Shown one piece after another: positions 27,129-35,742 of a stretch of DNA of 64,000 nt. The DNA is taken from positions 1,989,501 through 2,053,500 of the forward strand of contig NC_012881.1 of the NCBI RefSeq assembly GCF_000023445.1, in the 5' to 3' direction. Origin of the DNA: Maridesulfovibrio salexigens DSM 2638 (lineage in GTDB: Bacteria > Desulfobacterota > Desulfovibrionia > Desulfovibrionales > Desulfovibrionaceae). The translations under genes and the position numbers were made by a program. The notes under the pieces were generated by a model. That model saw only the letters and a list, made by a program, of their open reading frames with translations. It did no database searches and was not told where the DNA came from. Positions within the stretch are counted from its first letter, which is position 1. The number at the start of each line of letters is the position of its first letter.

Positions 27129-29198
27129 ATGAAGAATGATAAATTAAAAGAAATCGGTGAATACCTGCTGAAAGATATTGATTTTGCAGTAACAAGATTT
27201 GCCGAAATGATGATAGAGCACCAGCCGCGCTGGTATGCTGGTCTAGGGTTGGAAGAGTGCAAAAGGATCGCTTCTTACGGCGTGAGCATGAGTCTTGAAT
27301 GTTTCATCCGTGGTGACTTGGAGCCTATGGGTAATTATTTCAATAGTTGCGCTGAAATCAAGCTTGACCGCGGTGTTGGCATTCGTGATGTGGTCGAAGG
27401 TACTTTGCTTGGCAAACAGGCTTTTATTGCTGTGGGTATGAAGTTTTATACCGAGCAGGCTGATCTGCTTGAGTTCCTTGCAGAGCTTGAGGATTATTAT
27501 GTTCAGGTCCTTACTCTGACTGCGGATCGGTATTCAGGGATGCTTCTTTCCCGTTTGAATGCCGAACATGTGCGTAATAAACTTTTGCTGGAAGCATCCC
27601 GAACTGTAACCAGTGCCCTTGATCCTGATGAAGTTTTGAGCCGGTTGGCAGAGGTTTTGGCCGGAACTGTGGGTGAAGGCTGTTGTACTATTTTTCTGGT
27701 CAATCCTGAGACAGGCGGACTCGCTCCCTGCGCCGGATTTGGGTACGGCTCCAAGGAGTGTCAGAGTGCTTTGCAGGGCTTAAGGTTATGTCCTTCCGGC
27801 AGTACTCTCAGCAGTGTGGACGGTAAAAGCTACGGTTTTTGTTCTTCCAATAAAGCCAGCTCAACTTTTGCAGATATTCTCCCTGAGGCGGTTCGTTCCG
27901 GAAGTGCCTCTCTATTTCATATCACCAACAGTGACCGCATGGTCGGCGTTGCGCTTGTTTCCTCTGAAAAGCCCGGATTTACGTTTGATGCCGCCACTAC
28001 TGAATTGATCGGCGGTATTCTGAATACTGTTGCGGTTGCCATTGAAAGTGCCGCTGCCGCGCGCCAGACAAAGCGCCAGCTTATGGAAAGTGAAAGCCTA
28101 CGCCGGGTTGCCAATGTGCTCTTGCAGAGTCCTGAAGGCAAGAATGGCAGTGTTCTCAGCCTGATCGCTGATGAAGCCAGAACTATTGTCAATGGAATGG
28201 GAAGCGTGTTGATGCTGCTTGAGGGCGATTCTCTGCATTGCGTTTGCGGTTCAGGTGCCCCTAGATGTCCTATGGAATTTTATCCTGTGGAATCCACCTA
28301 TTACGGCAGCGCTTTTCAAACCGGGGAAACTATCATTGTTCGCGATGCCCAGAGTGAAATTCCGGAAGCTGAGCGTAGTGAAGAACTTCGTACGCTGATA
28401 GTTGTGCCTTTGCTGGAAGGAGATAAGAAGCTTGGTTTGCTGATGGTCTCCAACAAGAGCGGCGGGTTTGACCATGCTGATAAGCGCATTATGGAAATGT
28501 TTGCGGCACAGGCGGTTCTGGCATTACGCAACAGTCGTATGTTCGAGCAAAGTGAAAAGCTGGTAGTACAGGGTGAACGTCAGCGTTTGGCCCGTGAACT
28601 GCACGATTCTGTGACTCAGGCTCTCTATGCGATTACCTTTTGTTCCGATGCTGCCGTACGTTCCTTTGAATCAGGCAAGAGTGGTGCGGCTATTGAGCAA
28701 CTCAAGGCTTTGCAAGGCATGGCTCAGCAGGGCATGCGGGATATGCGCTCTCTTATTTTTGACCTTCATCCTCCGGAGCTGGAAAGCGAAGGTCTGGTGG
28801 GGGCGATTCAGGCGCGCTTGAATTCCGTTGAAATACGCTCCGGTCTTGGGGCAGATCTATTTGTGGAAGGCGATGAAAGGCGTTTGCCCCTGCGTGTAGA
28901 GGAAGAACTCTTCCGTATTGCTATCGAGGCTTTGAATAATTCCACCAAGCATTCAAAGGCCGAATCTGTTACTGTGAAGGTCGATTTTGCTGAAGGTAAG
29001 ACCGTTGTTCAGATAATTGATGATGGTCAGGGATTTGATATTGCAACATTGCCTACGGGCGGTATGGGGCTGCGCGGGATTCGTGAACGGGTTGAGCGTA
29101 TTAATGCCCATCTTGATATAAACAGTGAATCCGGAAAGGGCACTGTGCTGACTGTAAAAGTTTTTGACGTTGAAGGGACTGGAGGCGGAGATGAGTGA
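27129..29198 (+). CDS. Cytoplasmic GAF-domain histidine kinase, NarX/LiaS type
   Basis: A 689-residue kinase without membrane segments. An N-terminal helical domain (about 1-150), similar to RsbR/RsbU-type N domains, is followed by two GAF domains (about 155-310 and 330-480). Then comes a HisKA_3 box ERQRLARELHDSVTQALY (histidine near 492) and an HATPase domain with EALNNSTKHSKA and GMGLRGIRERV. The second GAF domain carries cysteines in LHCVCGSGAPRCP that could bind metal or a redox ligand. The start at 27129 has ggag upstream; an in-frame TTG at 27081 lacks one. It overlaps its response regulator gene by eight bases. Confidence 0.88.
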   Translation: MKNDKLKEIGEYLLKDIDFAVTRFAEMMIEHQPRWYAGLGLEECKRIASYGVSMSLECFIRGDLEPMGNYFNSCAEIKLDRGVGIRDVVEGTLLGKQAFIAVGMKFYTEQADLLEFLAELEDYYVQVLTLTADRYSGMLLSRLNAEHVRNKLLLEASRTVTSALDPDEVLSRLAEVLAGTVGEGCCTIFLVNPETGGLAPCAGFGYGSKECQSALQGLRLCPSGSTLSSVDGKSYGFCSSNKASSTFADILPEAVRSGSASLFHITNSDRMVGVALVSSEKPGFTFDAATTELIGGILNTVAVAIESAAAARQTKRQLMESESLRRVANVLLQSPEGKNGSVLSLIADEARTIVNGMGSVLMLLEGDSLHCVCGSGAPRCPMEFYPVESTYYGSAFQTGETIIVRDAQSEIPEAERSEELRTLIVVPLLEGDKKLGLLMVSNKSGGFDHADKRIMEMFAAQAVLALRNSRMFEQSEKLVVQGERQRLARELHDSVTQALYAITFCSDAAVRSFESGKSGAAIEQLKALQGMAQQGMRDMRSLIFDLHPPELESEGLVGAIQARLNSVEIRSGLGADLFVEGDERRLPLRVEEELFRIAIEALNNSTKHSKAESVTVKVDFAEGKTVVQIIDDGQGFDIATLPTGGMGLRGIRERVERINAHLDINSESGKGTVLTVKVFDVEGTGGGDE

Positions 29199-29844
29199 TG
29201 TAATTAAGGTTTTGCTGGTTGATGACCACGATATAGTACGTATAGGTGTGCGTAGTTTTCTGGGTAGTTTTGATGATATCAAGGTTGTCGGTGAGGCCGC
29301 CAACGGTCAGGAAGCCGTGGAAATGACCGCTGAACTTTCTCCTGATATTATTCTTATGGATATGCTTATGCCGGTTATGGACGGTATTCAGGCTATTCGC
29401 GAGATACGGGATCGTAAGCTTCCGGGTCGGATAATAGCCCTGACCAGCTTTGCCACCGACGATAAGCTTTTTCCGGCTATTAAGGCGGGAGCTATGGGCT
29501 ATCTGCTCAAGGATTCCACCCCGGATGAACTGTTGGAAGCTATCCGCCGTGTGCACCGGGGAGAACCTTCACTTGCTCCTGATATTGCTCGTAAGGTGCT
29601 TTCCGAGCTATCCCAGCCGGGCGAGGATTCTGAAACTCCCACTCCTGATCCGCTTACGCCGCGTGAGCTTGATACTCTCAAGCTGGTAGCCAAAGGTAAG
29701 AGCAATAAGGCCATTGCTGAGGAAATGTTTGTCAGTGAGGCTACTGTTCGTACTCACATGACCAGCATTCTTTCCAAGCTGCATCTGGCAAATCGTGTGG
29801 AAGCCACACTGTATGCTCTACGCGAAGGTATTGCTTCTCTTTAA
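29191..29844 (+). CDS. NarL/LuxR-family response regulator
   Basis: A 217-residue transcription factor. The receiver has phospho-acceptor D57 in ILMDMLMPVMDG, and the C-terminal LuxR-type HTH begins LTPRELDTLKLVAKGKSNK. It overlaps the end of the preceding kinase gene by eight bases, with ggaggcgg as ribosome-binding site, so it is almost certainly that kinase's partner. The receiver carries the usual switch threonine and lysine (ALTSFAT, LLKDSTP). Target genes are not evident from the neighbourhood. Confidence 0.93.
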   Translation: MSDVIKVLLVDDHDIVRIGVRSFLGSFDDIKVVGEAANGQEAVEMTAELSPDIILMDMLMPVMDGIQAIREIRDRKLPGRIIALTSFATDDKLFPAIKAGAMGYLLKDSTPDELLEAIRRVHRGEPSLAPDIARKVLSELSQPGEDSETPTPDPLTPRELDTLKLVAKGKSNKAIAEEMFVSEATVRTHMTSILSKLHLANRVEATLYALREGIASL

Positions 29845-29858
29845 GGTTGGAATTTATG

Positions 29859-29887
29859 ATCCGGTACGGAGTTAATTCGTGCCGGAT
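29859..29887. terminator. Shared hairpin between convergent genes
   Basis: atccggtacg pairs with cgtgccggat (one wobble) across a 9-base loop. It overlaps the end of the minus-strand binding-protein gene and probably ends both transcripts; no long T tract is present. Confidence 0.55.
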
Positions 29888-30684
29888 TGTTCGTCTTGCC
29901 GTACCATTTGCATGTATTTCTTTATGATACTGTCTATTCTTCCATTCCTTGTCATAGTCTGAATAGCTTTCTCGAATTCAGGCAGTATTTCGACATATTT
30001 ACTTTTTTTGCTGATGAGTAGGTGGAAAGGTATGCAGTCGACCGTGCCGTTTGTCTGTACTATTTTCTGCGAAAGATTCTTTTTTTTGATTTCAATCCAT
30101 GCTGAAACAGGCCACTCAATTACAATGTCACCTCTTTTATATGCCAGCATCGGCCAAACATTATCAGGTCTTGAGGCTTCATACGTTTTAATTCCAAGGG
30201 ATTGAATATTGTTCTTGTTCCATCCATTCCCGACATAAGTGATTATTGAAAGACCTGTTCTTTCTATGTCTTCCGGTGTTTTTACCTGATCAATGGATGC
30301 TTCTTGAGGATTATTCTTGTATGTGAATAGCTGGAGATGTTTATGATAAAATGGTGTGGGGTGGGTTAAAGTATATTCTGATCTCTCATCAGTGCGGACA
30401 GTCATAATTGCATCGGCTTTTCCTGTTCTTACGTAGTTCTGGCATCTCGCCCAAGGATATGATTCCCACTTAATCTCTACGTTAATACTGTTCATAGCTT
30501 CTGATACTATTTCATAAAAAATACCGGACCTAGTTCCGTCTTTTTCAGTCCTGAAGAGTGGCCAGTAATCACTGTATGTTATGATTATTGGATCATTTTC
30601 TGCGTAACACTGTGGGGTGGATGTTATAGAAATAACACAGATTAGAATTGAAATTATAAATATGTTATTAAGATAGATCCTCAT
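29872..30684 (-). CDS. Periplasmic amino-acid-type solute-binding protein (SBP_bac_3)
   Basis: A secreted protein of about 270 residues with a signal peptide (hydrophobic IFIISILICVISI, cleavage after QCYA). The mature part has the family 3 pattern: ITYSDYWPLF near the start, RSGIFYEIVSEAM, and GKADAIMTVRTDERSEY, a common phrase in orphan binding proteins of Desulfovibrio-like bacteria. No ABC permease or ATPase genes are adjacent, so it may serve a distant transporter or a sensor. The ATG at 30684 is preferred over the one at 30696 because ggag lies just before it. Confidence 0.82.
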   Translation of the reverse strand: MRIYLNNIFIISILICVISITSTPQCYAENDPIIITYSDYWPLFRTEKDGTRSGIFYEIVSEAMNSINVEIKWESYPWARCQNYVRTGKADAIMTVRTDERSEYTLTHPTPFYHKHLQLFTYKNNPQEASIDQVKTPEDIERTGLSIITYVGNGWNKNNIQSLGIKTYEASRPDNVWPMLAYKRGDIVIEWPVSAWIEIKKKNLSQKIVQTNGTVDCIPFHLLISKKSKYVEILPEFEKAIQTMTRNGRIDSIIKKYMQMVRQDEQSGTN

Positions 30685-30817
30685 TTGTTTCTCCATTGCA
30701 TAGAAACAATAACAATAATGACAGTAATAGCAACTATTAATATTTTAAAATTCAACTTGCATTAATTTTATGTGGTCCGGTTGAACAATTTAAAAATATT
30801 CAAGTTTTACGATCTCT

Positions 30818-30831
30818 ACGACAAATGTCGT
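30818..30831. promoter_or_regulatory. Palindrome upstream of the redox operon (possible operator)
   Basis: ACGACA and TGTCGT form a 6-bp inverted repeat around AA. It lies 145 bases before the first gene of the operon and about 60 bases upstream of a TATAAA box (30890-30895). A repressor or activator site is possible, but only the symmetry supports this. Confidence 0.35.
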
Positions 30832-30975
30832 GGAAAATGAAGTTGTACGTTCATCATTCCAGTGGATGTGTATTGTTGAGTCTTTTGTCTATAAAATTGG
30901 AAATGGATGAGAGTGAACCTGAAAGCTCGTCCAGACAAAATAAGAATTAACTACATCAGATAAAAAAGGAATGTT

Positions 30976-31302
30976 ATGTTCTGCAGGGATAATTTTATTA
31001 TTACCGCACGTTTACAAGCTCAGCCCGGGAAAGAGGCAGAGCTGAAACAAGTCCTTCAGGAAGGGGTACGAGCATGCTTCGGTCAGGAAGGTTTGCTTAT
31101 ATACAACTTGCATCAGGATAAGGATGATCCTTCCGTATTTTTACTTTATGGTCATTTTACTTCCGAAGCATCGTATCGCATGCATATGGATAGCGAACCT
31201 ATTCGAAAGGCTTATGATCAAGTTGTCGGCTTTATTGAAGATGGTCCAGAAATTAAGTTCTGGAATATACTTGAAAAAGTAGGCCGTAGCTGTGGTTTCT
31301 GA
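30976..31302 (+). CDS. Antibiotic biosynthesis monooxygenase (ABM) domain protein
   Basis: A 108-residue dimeric ferredoxin-like fold protein of the ABM/YgiN type. It shows FIITARLQAQPGKEAELKQV and the LIYNLHQDKDDPSVFLLY core, then HMDSEPIRKAYDQV. Family members are quinone-type or cofactor-free monooxygenases, or simply stress-linked proteins; the substrate here is unknown. It is the first gene of a four-gene unit with two flavin-reductase-like proteins and a ferredoxin-nitroreductase, which suggests a redox-detoxification role. Confidence 0.82.
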   Translation: MFCRDNFIITARLQAQPGKEAELKQVLQEGVRACFGQEGLLIYNLHQDKDDPSVFLLYGHFTSEASYRMHMDSEPIRKAYDQVVGFIEDGPEIKFWNILEKVGRSCGF

Positions 31303-31340
31303 TAGAAAGTGCACTAATTTTTAAATGAGAGGATGATCAA

Positions 31341-31913
31341 ATGAAACAATCACTCAAGCCTAATACAATTGCTATGCCTACACCGGTTTGGTGCGTAGGC
31401 AGCTACGATAAAGATGATAAGCCAAATGTGATGACTATTGCCTGGGGTGGCATTTGCTGTTCTTCTCCACCCATGCTGACTATCTCCCTGCGCAAAGCTA
31501 CTTACACCTACGGGTCAATTATGGAGCGCGGCGCATATACTGTATCCATTCCTTCAATCGAGCACGCTGCTGAAGCAGATTATTTTGGAATGGCCAGCGG
31601 GAGGGATGCTGATAAATTCGCTGTTTCAGGTCTGACTCCGGTTCGTTCCGAAGTTGTGGACGCTCCTTATGTCGATGAGTTTCCTTTCATCTTTGAATGC
31701 AAGGTTGTTGAAACAGTTGAGTTGGGTCTTCACACCCAGTTCGTTGGCGAAATTGTAGGTATCAAAGCTGACGATATAGTTCTTAATGAGAAGGGAAAAC
31801 CCATGATCAGCAAGGTTAATCCTTTCATTTTTGATCCAAATAGTCGTGATTATCTGGCCATTGGAGAAGTCATTGGCCGGGGATTTAATATCGGTAAAAA
31901 ATTTATGGAATAA
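31341..31913 (+). CDS. Flavoredoxin / flavin reductase-like protein
   Basis: FMN-binding split-barrel protein of 190 residues. The sequence PTPVWCVGSYDKDDKPNVMTIAWGG, followed by SLRKATYTYGSI and GAYTVSIPS, matches the flavoredoxin group known from Desulfovibrio. Flavoredoxins bind FMN and relay electrons. It starts 38 bases after the ABM gene with agagga upstream, and its paralogue follows 15 bases later. Confidence 0.88.
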   Translation: MKQSLKPNTIAMPTPVWCVGSYDKDDKPNVMTIAWGGICCSSPPMLTISLRKATYTYGSIMERGAYTVSIPSIEHAAEADYFGMASGRDADKFAVSGLTPVRSEVVDAPYVDEFPFIFECKVVETVELGLHTQFVGEIVGIKADDIVLNEKGKPMISKVNPFIFDPNSRDYLAIGEVIGRGFNIGKKFME

Positions 31914-31928
31914 TTGGTGAGATAAAAA

Positions 31929-32420
31929 ATGGGAATTGCTCATACACTTTTTGGCGGCCATGTGGATGGTCGCCCTGATTACCTTCCTCTGGTCGCAAAA
32001 CCGCGCATTAACAGCAAGCTATCGCTTGTCGCAATAGAAATTGACAAAGGCAGTGAATTGCATGCCCGGATTATGGAAGAGGCAGAATTCAGCCTGAATA
32101 TATTTTCCGGTAAGGTTCTGGATTGTCTGGGGCTTGAAACTTCGTTGTCTGATAAGAACAAGTGCTGTGACGGGCGTTGTGTCAGTTTCTACGGGGAATC
32201 TGGTGCTGCTCCTATGTTGGAGGTTGCTCCTCTTGCGCTTGAATGCAGGATTTATGAAACGGTTGATCTGAATAAATCTTCCTTTGTCATGGCTGAGATA
32301 ACAAGCAGTTGGAGCAAGGGTGTTTGTTTGAAAGAGAAATGTCCTCTGCCTACTGTTGAAGCTCAGTCGATTCTATTGTCTGACATGAAAGGGCGGATGG
32401 ATATTGTTCCGGTTGTCTAA
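31929..32420 (+). CDS. Divergent flavin reductase-like split-barrel protein
   Basis: A 163-residue protein weakly similar to the flavoredoxin encoded just upstream: EAEFSLNIFSGKVLDCLGLET parallels the GAYTVSIPS strand, and LALECRIYETVDL parallels FECKVVETVEL. It has a cysteine pair in NKCCDGRC that the upstream paralogue lacks. It probably keeps the FMN-barrel fold, but cofactor binding is uncertain. The cysteine cluster may be redox-active. It is cotranscribed with its neighbours. Confidence 0.62.
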   Translation: MGIAHTLFGGHVDGRPDYLPLVAKPRINSKLSLVAIEIDKGSELHARIMEEAEFSLNIFSGKVLDCLGLETSLSDKNKCCDGRCVSFYGESGAAPMLEVAPLALECRIYETVDLNKSSFVMAEITSSWSKGVCLKEKCPLPTVEAQSILLSDMKGRMDIVPVV

Positions 32421-32451
32421 ATATAACCAGTAAAAAATATGCGGAGTAAGT

Positions 32452-33276
32452 ATGTTGAATTTCACCGTAAATGAAGAGCTTTGCATTAAATGCGGTCTTT
32501 GCGCACAGGATTGTTTTCCCGGAATCATTGAGCTGGATGAATATCCTAAGATCACAGATGAACAAAAATGCTTTAAGTGTCAGCACTGTATGGCTGTCTG
32601 TCCCACTGGGGCAATCTCGATTTTCGGCATTAAACCTGAAGCTTGCACTCCGCTTAAGGGCAATCTTGCTGATGAAGATGCGTTGGCATCCTTGATCAAA
32701 GGTCGCCGTTCAGTTCGTGCATATAAGCCGGAGCCGTTGGAGCCTGAAAGGATTCAGAAGCTGCTTGATGTCGCATGGCATGCCCCGACAGGCGTAAACT
32801 CCCGCTGCGTACATATTACCCTCATGGATGATCCTGATTCGGTAAAAAGATTCCGCGAGGAAATATATGATCGGCTTGAAGATGCCCTCGAAAAGGGTGT
32901 TTCAGAAATCCCGTATGTAGCCAATCTGTTTAAGATGGTCTGTCTGCAGATGAAGGAAAACAATGTTGATGTGCTTTTTCGCGATGCACCGCATTTTATC
33001 GTTGTCTCTGCCCCGGAAAGTGCTCCCAGCCGAGCCGCAGATATGACGATTTTTCTTTCATATTTTGAACTAATGGCCCAATCCATGAAGATCGGAACAC
33101 TCTGGAACGGTTTACTCAAGCGAGTCATTGAGTCTATTCTTCCGGATATGAAAGAACGGCTAGGTATTCCTGAGGATCACGAACTCGGATACGCAATGCT
33201 ATTCGGTAACCCTGCTGTTAAGTATCAGCGCACTGCTGAGCGTGGTGAGGCCCGGGTAAGAAGGGTTGAGTGGTAG
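32452..33276 (+). CDS. Nitroreductase fused to a 2[4Fe-4S] ferredoxin domain
   Basis: A 274-residue oxidoreductase. The ferredoxin domain has eight cysteines in two sets (C11, C14, C17, C21 and C40, C43, C46, C50). The nitroreductase domain starts at IKGRRSVRAYKPEPLE and contains the flavin-binding APTGVNSR and the late GYAMLFGNPAVKY. Such fusions let reduced ferredoxin clusters feed an FMN site. It is the last gene of the redox operon, closed by a terminator. Confidence 0.92.
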   Translation: MLNFTVNEELCIKCGLCAQDCFPGIIELDEYPKITDEQKCFKCQHCMAVCPTGAISIFGIKPEACTPLKGNLADEDALASLIKGRRSVRAYKPEPLEPERIQKLLDVAWHAPTGVNSRCVHITLMDDPDSVKRFREEIYDRLEDALEKGVSEIPYVANLFKMVCLQMKENNVDVLFRDAPHFIVVSAPESAPSRAADMTIFLSYFELMAQSMKIGTLWNGLLKRVIESILPDMKERLGIPEDHELGYAMLFGNPAVKYQRTAERGEARVRRVEW

Positions 33277-33302
33277 TCGTTTTTACTAAATGGTTTTTAA
33301 TG

Positions 33303-33337
33303 GCCCGGTATTTCGAAATGGAATACCGGGCTTTTTT
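33303..33337 (+). terminator. Rho-independent terminator of the redox operon
   Basis: Stem gcccggtattt / gaataccgggc with a 7-base loop and TTTTTT tail, just after the nitroreductase stop. Confidence 0.9.
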
Positions 33338-33372
33338 ATTGCCCTGCGCTGCCAGACGCGTACTATGGAGTA

Positions 33373-34101
33373 ATGAAAGAATCCTGCAAATACTTACAGG
33401 CCGCGCGTTATTTGGGTATGGCCATTCTGACCATTCTGCTGCTTCAATCCTGTATGGTCGTTGTGCATGAATTTACGCATAGCACTATGGCTTATCTGTT
33501 GGGTGAAATGAAAAGCCCGCTTGGGATTGTTTGGGGAAATCCGATAATGATGACCGGTTGGGACGAAGGAGTTAATTATTCGCGGATCTTCGCTGAAGGA
33601 AATGATTGGCATGCTGCAGCCATTGGGTTCAGCCCGTTGGTAATGCATTCCATTGTAACGTGTGTTTGTCTTTTTCTGCTCAATGCAAAGGAGTTGCGAA
33701 ACAGGTGGGCGTATCATTGGGTTTATTGGCTTGCCGTAGTGAATTTGATGGAATTGGTTGCCTACATCTACATGCGAGCCTTTGCTGATCATGGAGACGT
33801 GGGGCGTTTTAACCAAGGTATGCACCTTTCTGCTTGGTGGGTTTTCCTGCTGGGAGGATCATTCGTAACTTGGATGCTCTGGCACTTGTTTCGTTATTCC
33901 CTGCCGCGATTACAGGATTTCTTTGCTGCTAATAATTCCGTATGCGCTTGGTCTATGTTGTGCCTGATTTCGTTCACCATATTTCTATGGGGAAGTGGCA
34001 TACGGGTTATGGCCTATGTGGATGGAGTGCAGAGTCTGTTCGGGGTGGCAGGCATTTTGATCTTTTTCGCAACATTAATAGTTTTTCGAGTGCGACTATA
34101 A
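33373..34101 (+). CDS. Integral membrane protein with HEFTH motif
   Basis: A 242-residue protein with five or six hydrophobic segments. The first ends in VVVHEFTHSTMAYLLG. H32, E33 and H36 form an HExxH zinc motif as in membrane metalloproteases such as M50, placed at the edge of a membrane helix. I do not see the M50 second motif (NxxPxxxLDG), although MLWHLF and DHGDVGRFNQGMH could supply other ligands. Function unknown; the motif may be a coincidence. It lies between two terminator-like hairpins and is probably transcribed alone. Confidence 0.65.
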   Translation: MKESCKYLQAARYLGMAILTILLLQSCMVVVHEFTHSTMAYLLGEMKSPLGIVWGNPIMMTGWDEGVNYSRIFAEGNDWHAAAIGFSPLVMHSIVTCVCLFLLNAKELRNRWAYHWVYWLAVVNLMELVAYIYMRAFADHGDVGRFNQGMHLSAWWVFLLGGSFVTWMLWHLFRYSLPRLQDFFAANNSVCAWSMLCLISFTIFLWGSGIRVMAYVDGVQSLFGVAGILIFFATLIVFRVRL

Positions 34102-34156
34102 ATGAAAATACCCGTCTTTCAATTTGAAGGGTGGTTTTTTTTATTCTGCCTTATAA

Positions 34157-34261
34157 ATAAGGCTAATTGATCAGGACCCTGTCAAGCTGGGCGATGACCG
34201 CATTTCACTCAAAGATAAAGATAAGCTTGAAAGCGTGCAAATGCGATTTATTCAAGTTTAA
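34157..34261 (+). pseudogene. Possible coding remnant
   Basis: After a stop codon (34154-34156) an uninterrupted frame reads IRLIDQDPVKLGDD, then RISLKDKDKLESVQMRFIQV and a stop, without any start codon or ribosome-binding site. Composition looks protein-like and highly charged, which suggests the end of a lost gene. No family recognised. Confidence 0.25.
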
Positions 34262-34287
34262 CTTTAACTTTTTTACGGAGTGTTTTT

Positions 34288-34704
34288 ATGCGGAAAGTAG
34301 AATTGATACGTGTGGAATCAACAGATGAATCTACTCTTGGGGCGCTGCTGGTCGACGGTAAATCCATATGTTGGACTTTGGAGGAGCCTTGGCGTGACAA
34401 TCAGCAGAATATTTCGTGCATACCTGTCGGTCGATATCCTATCAAGCTTGAGTATTCACCTTCTAGGCGGTGTGAATTGTGGACGGTTAAAGATGTTCCG
34501 GGTCGGTCTTATGTCCGAATCCATAAGGGCAATACTGTTGATGATACTGAAGGTTGTCCAATCACGGGGACTAAACCGGGGTATTTGGAAGGAAAACGGG
34601 CAGTGCTTGGCAGCCGGGAAGCCTTTAAGGTGTTTATGGATGCTATGGGCGGAAGCAGTGAAGGAGTTATTGAAATTTCATATTCATCGGCGAAGAAATC
34701 CTAG
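34288..34704 (+). CDS. DUF5675 family protein
   Basis: A 138-residue protein. The pattern TLGALLVDGKSICWTLEEPWRDN, then CIPVGRYPIKLEYS, VPGRSYVRIHKGNTVDDTEGC, fits DUF5675, a family common in phage and accessory regions and in Bacteroidetes and Proteobacteria. Biochemical role unknown. A good ribosome-binding site (acggag) precedes the start. No other phage genes are close. Confidence 0.75.
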   Translation: MRKVELIRVESTDESTLGALLVDGKSICWTLEEPWRDNQQNISCIPVGRYPIKLEYSPSRRCELWTVKDVPGRSYVRIHKGNTVDDTEGCPITGTKPGYLEGKRAVLGSREAFKVFMDAMGGSSEGVIEISYSSAKKS

Positions 34705-34779
34705 GCAATTACGCAGCATAATTTTCCTTGATTTACAACATGATAAGTTAGAAGATAGTTCGCAAATACAGGGGGAGTT

Positions 34780-35673
34780 ATGAATAAAATTAAGTGGGGA
34801 CAGGAAGAAAAGAAACAATGGCTGGAACAGGCAGTCATTGAAAAGAATTACAGGCAGGATGTCTTGGACAGAATTTTCGCACTGCCTGATACATATCGTG
34901 TAGAGCAATACGGTCAGCTCTCATATGATCCTGAACGTTATCCGTTATACGCACTCCTTTCCAAGGATTGGGTTGAGGGTAAACGCACAGCCTTAATTAC
35001 TGCCGGTGTTCATGGCTATGAAGTCGGCGGGATTTACGCAGCTCTTGAGTTTTTGGAAACAACAGCTTCGGAGTATGCGGATAAGTTCAACCTTGTGGTT
35101 GTCCCGTGCGTAAGTCCTTGGGGATATGAGACGAATAACCGTTGGAACCCGTATACTGTTGATCCTAACAGGTCCTTCTGCGGTGAAAATAAAGCGGAAG
35201 AATCCACTTTTTTGAAACAGTTTGCGGCTACTATTCCCGGTGATATTGCCGTTCATATTGACCTGCACGAAACTACAGACCGGGACAAAACTGTGTTCCG
35301 TCCTGCACTGGCAGCAAGGGACGGAGTGGAATGTGCCCGTGAAGATATTCCGCAGGGTTTCTATCTTGTTGCGGATGAGGATAGGCCGGAACTTCCATTT
35401 CAGGAAGCTGTTGTCCGTTCTGTAGAAGCGGTTACTCCCATTGCCGAAAAGGATGACGAAGGGAATATTCTTGGTGAGCCTGCTGTTGCTCATGGAGTTA
35501 TTTATTACCCCATGCGTGAGTTAGGATTGAGCGGAACACTTACTAATGCACGCTTTCATACCACGACTGAAATATATCCTGACGGCGACTGGATGACTCC
35601 GGAGTCAAGTGTTGAAGGGCAGATTGCTGCTATTCGTGGCGGTTTGGATTATGTTGTTAATTCTCAGGAATAA
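34780..35673 (+). CDS. M14-like zinc carboxypeptidase / amidohydrolase
   Basis: A 297-residue cytoplasmic enzyme of the M14/succinylglutamate-desuccinylase superfamily. Zinc ligands are predicted in GVHGYEVGG (HxxE) and later HIDLHETTD. Substrate-arginine context is VDPNRSFCG, and the catalytic glutamate is in TTEIYPDGD. No signal peptide, so the substrate is cytoplasmic and could be a peptide or N-acyl amino acid. Start preceded by gggggag. It is followed by a terminator shared with the minus-strand binding-protein gene. Confidence 0.8.
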   Translation: MNKIKWGQEEKKQWLEQAVIEKNYRQDVLDRIFALPDTYRVEQYGQLSYDPERYPLYALLSKDWVEGKRTALITAGVHGYEVGGIYAALEFLETTASEYADKFNLVVVPCVSPWGYETNNRWNPYTVDPNRSFCGENKAEESTFLKQFAATIPGDIAVHIDLHETTDRDKTVFRPALAARDGVECAREDIPQGFYLVADEDRPELPFQEAVVRSVEAVTPIAEKDDEGNILGEPAVAHGVIYYPMRELGLSGTLTNARFHTTTEIYPDGDWMTPESSVEGQIAAIRGGLDYVVNSQE

Positions 35674-35702
35674 CCGTCTTAACGGTCTATTTTGAAATAA
35701 AA

Positions 35703-35737
35703 AATCCCCTTGTCATGTTGGTTCTGACAAGGGGATT
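35703..35737. terminator. Bidirectional terminator between convergent genes
   Basis: Perfect 13-bp stem (35703-35715 with 35725-35737) with a 9-base loop. On the minus strand it runs into TTTTATTTC, giving a good intrinsic terminator for the binding-protein gene. Confidence 0.85.
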
Positions 35738-35742
35738 AATTG

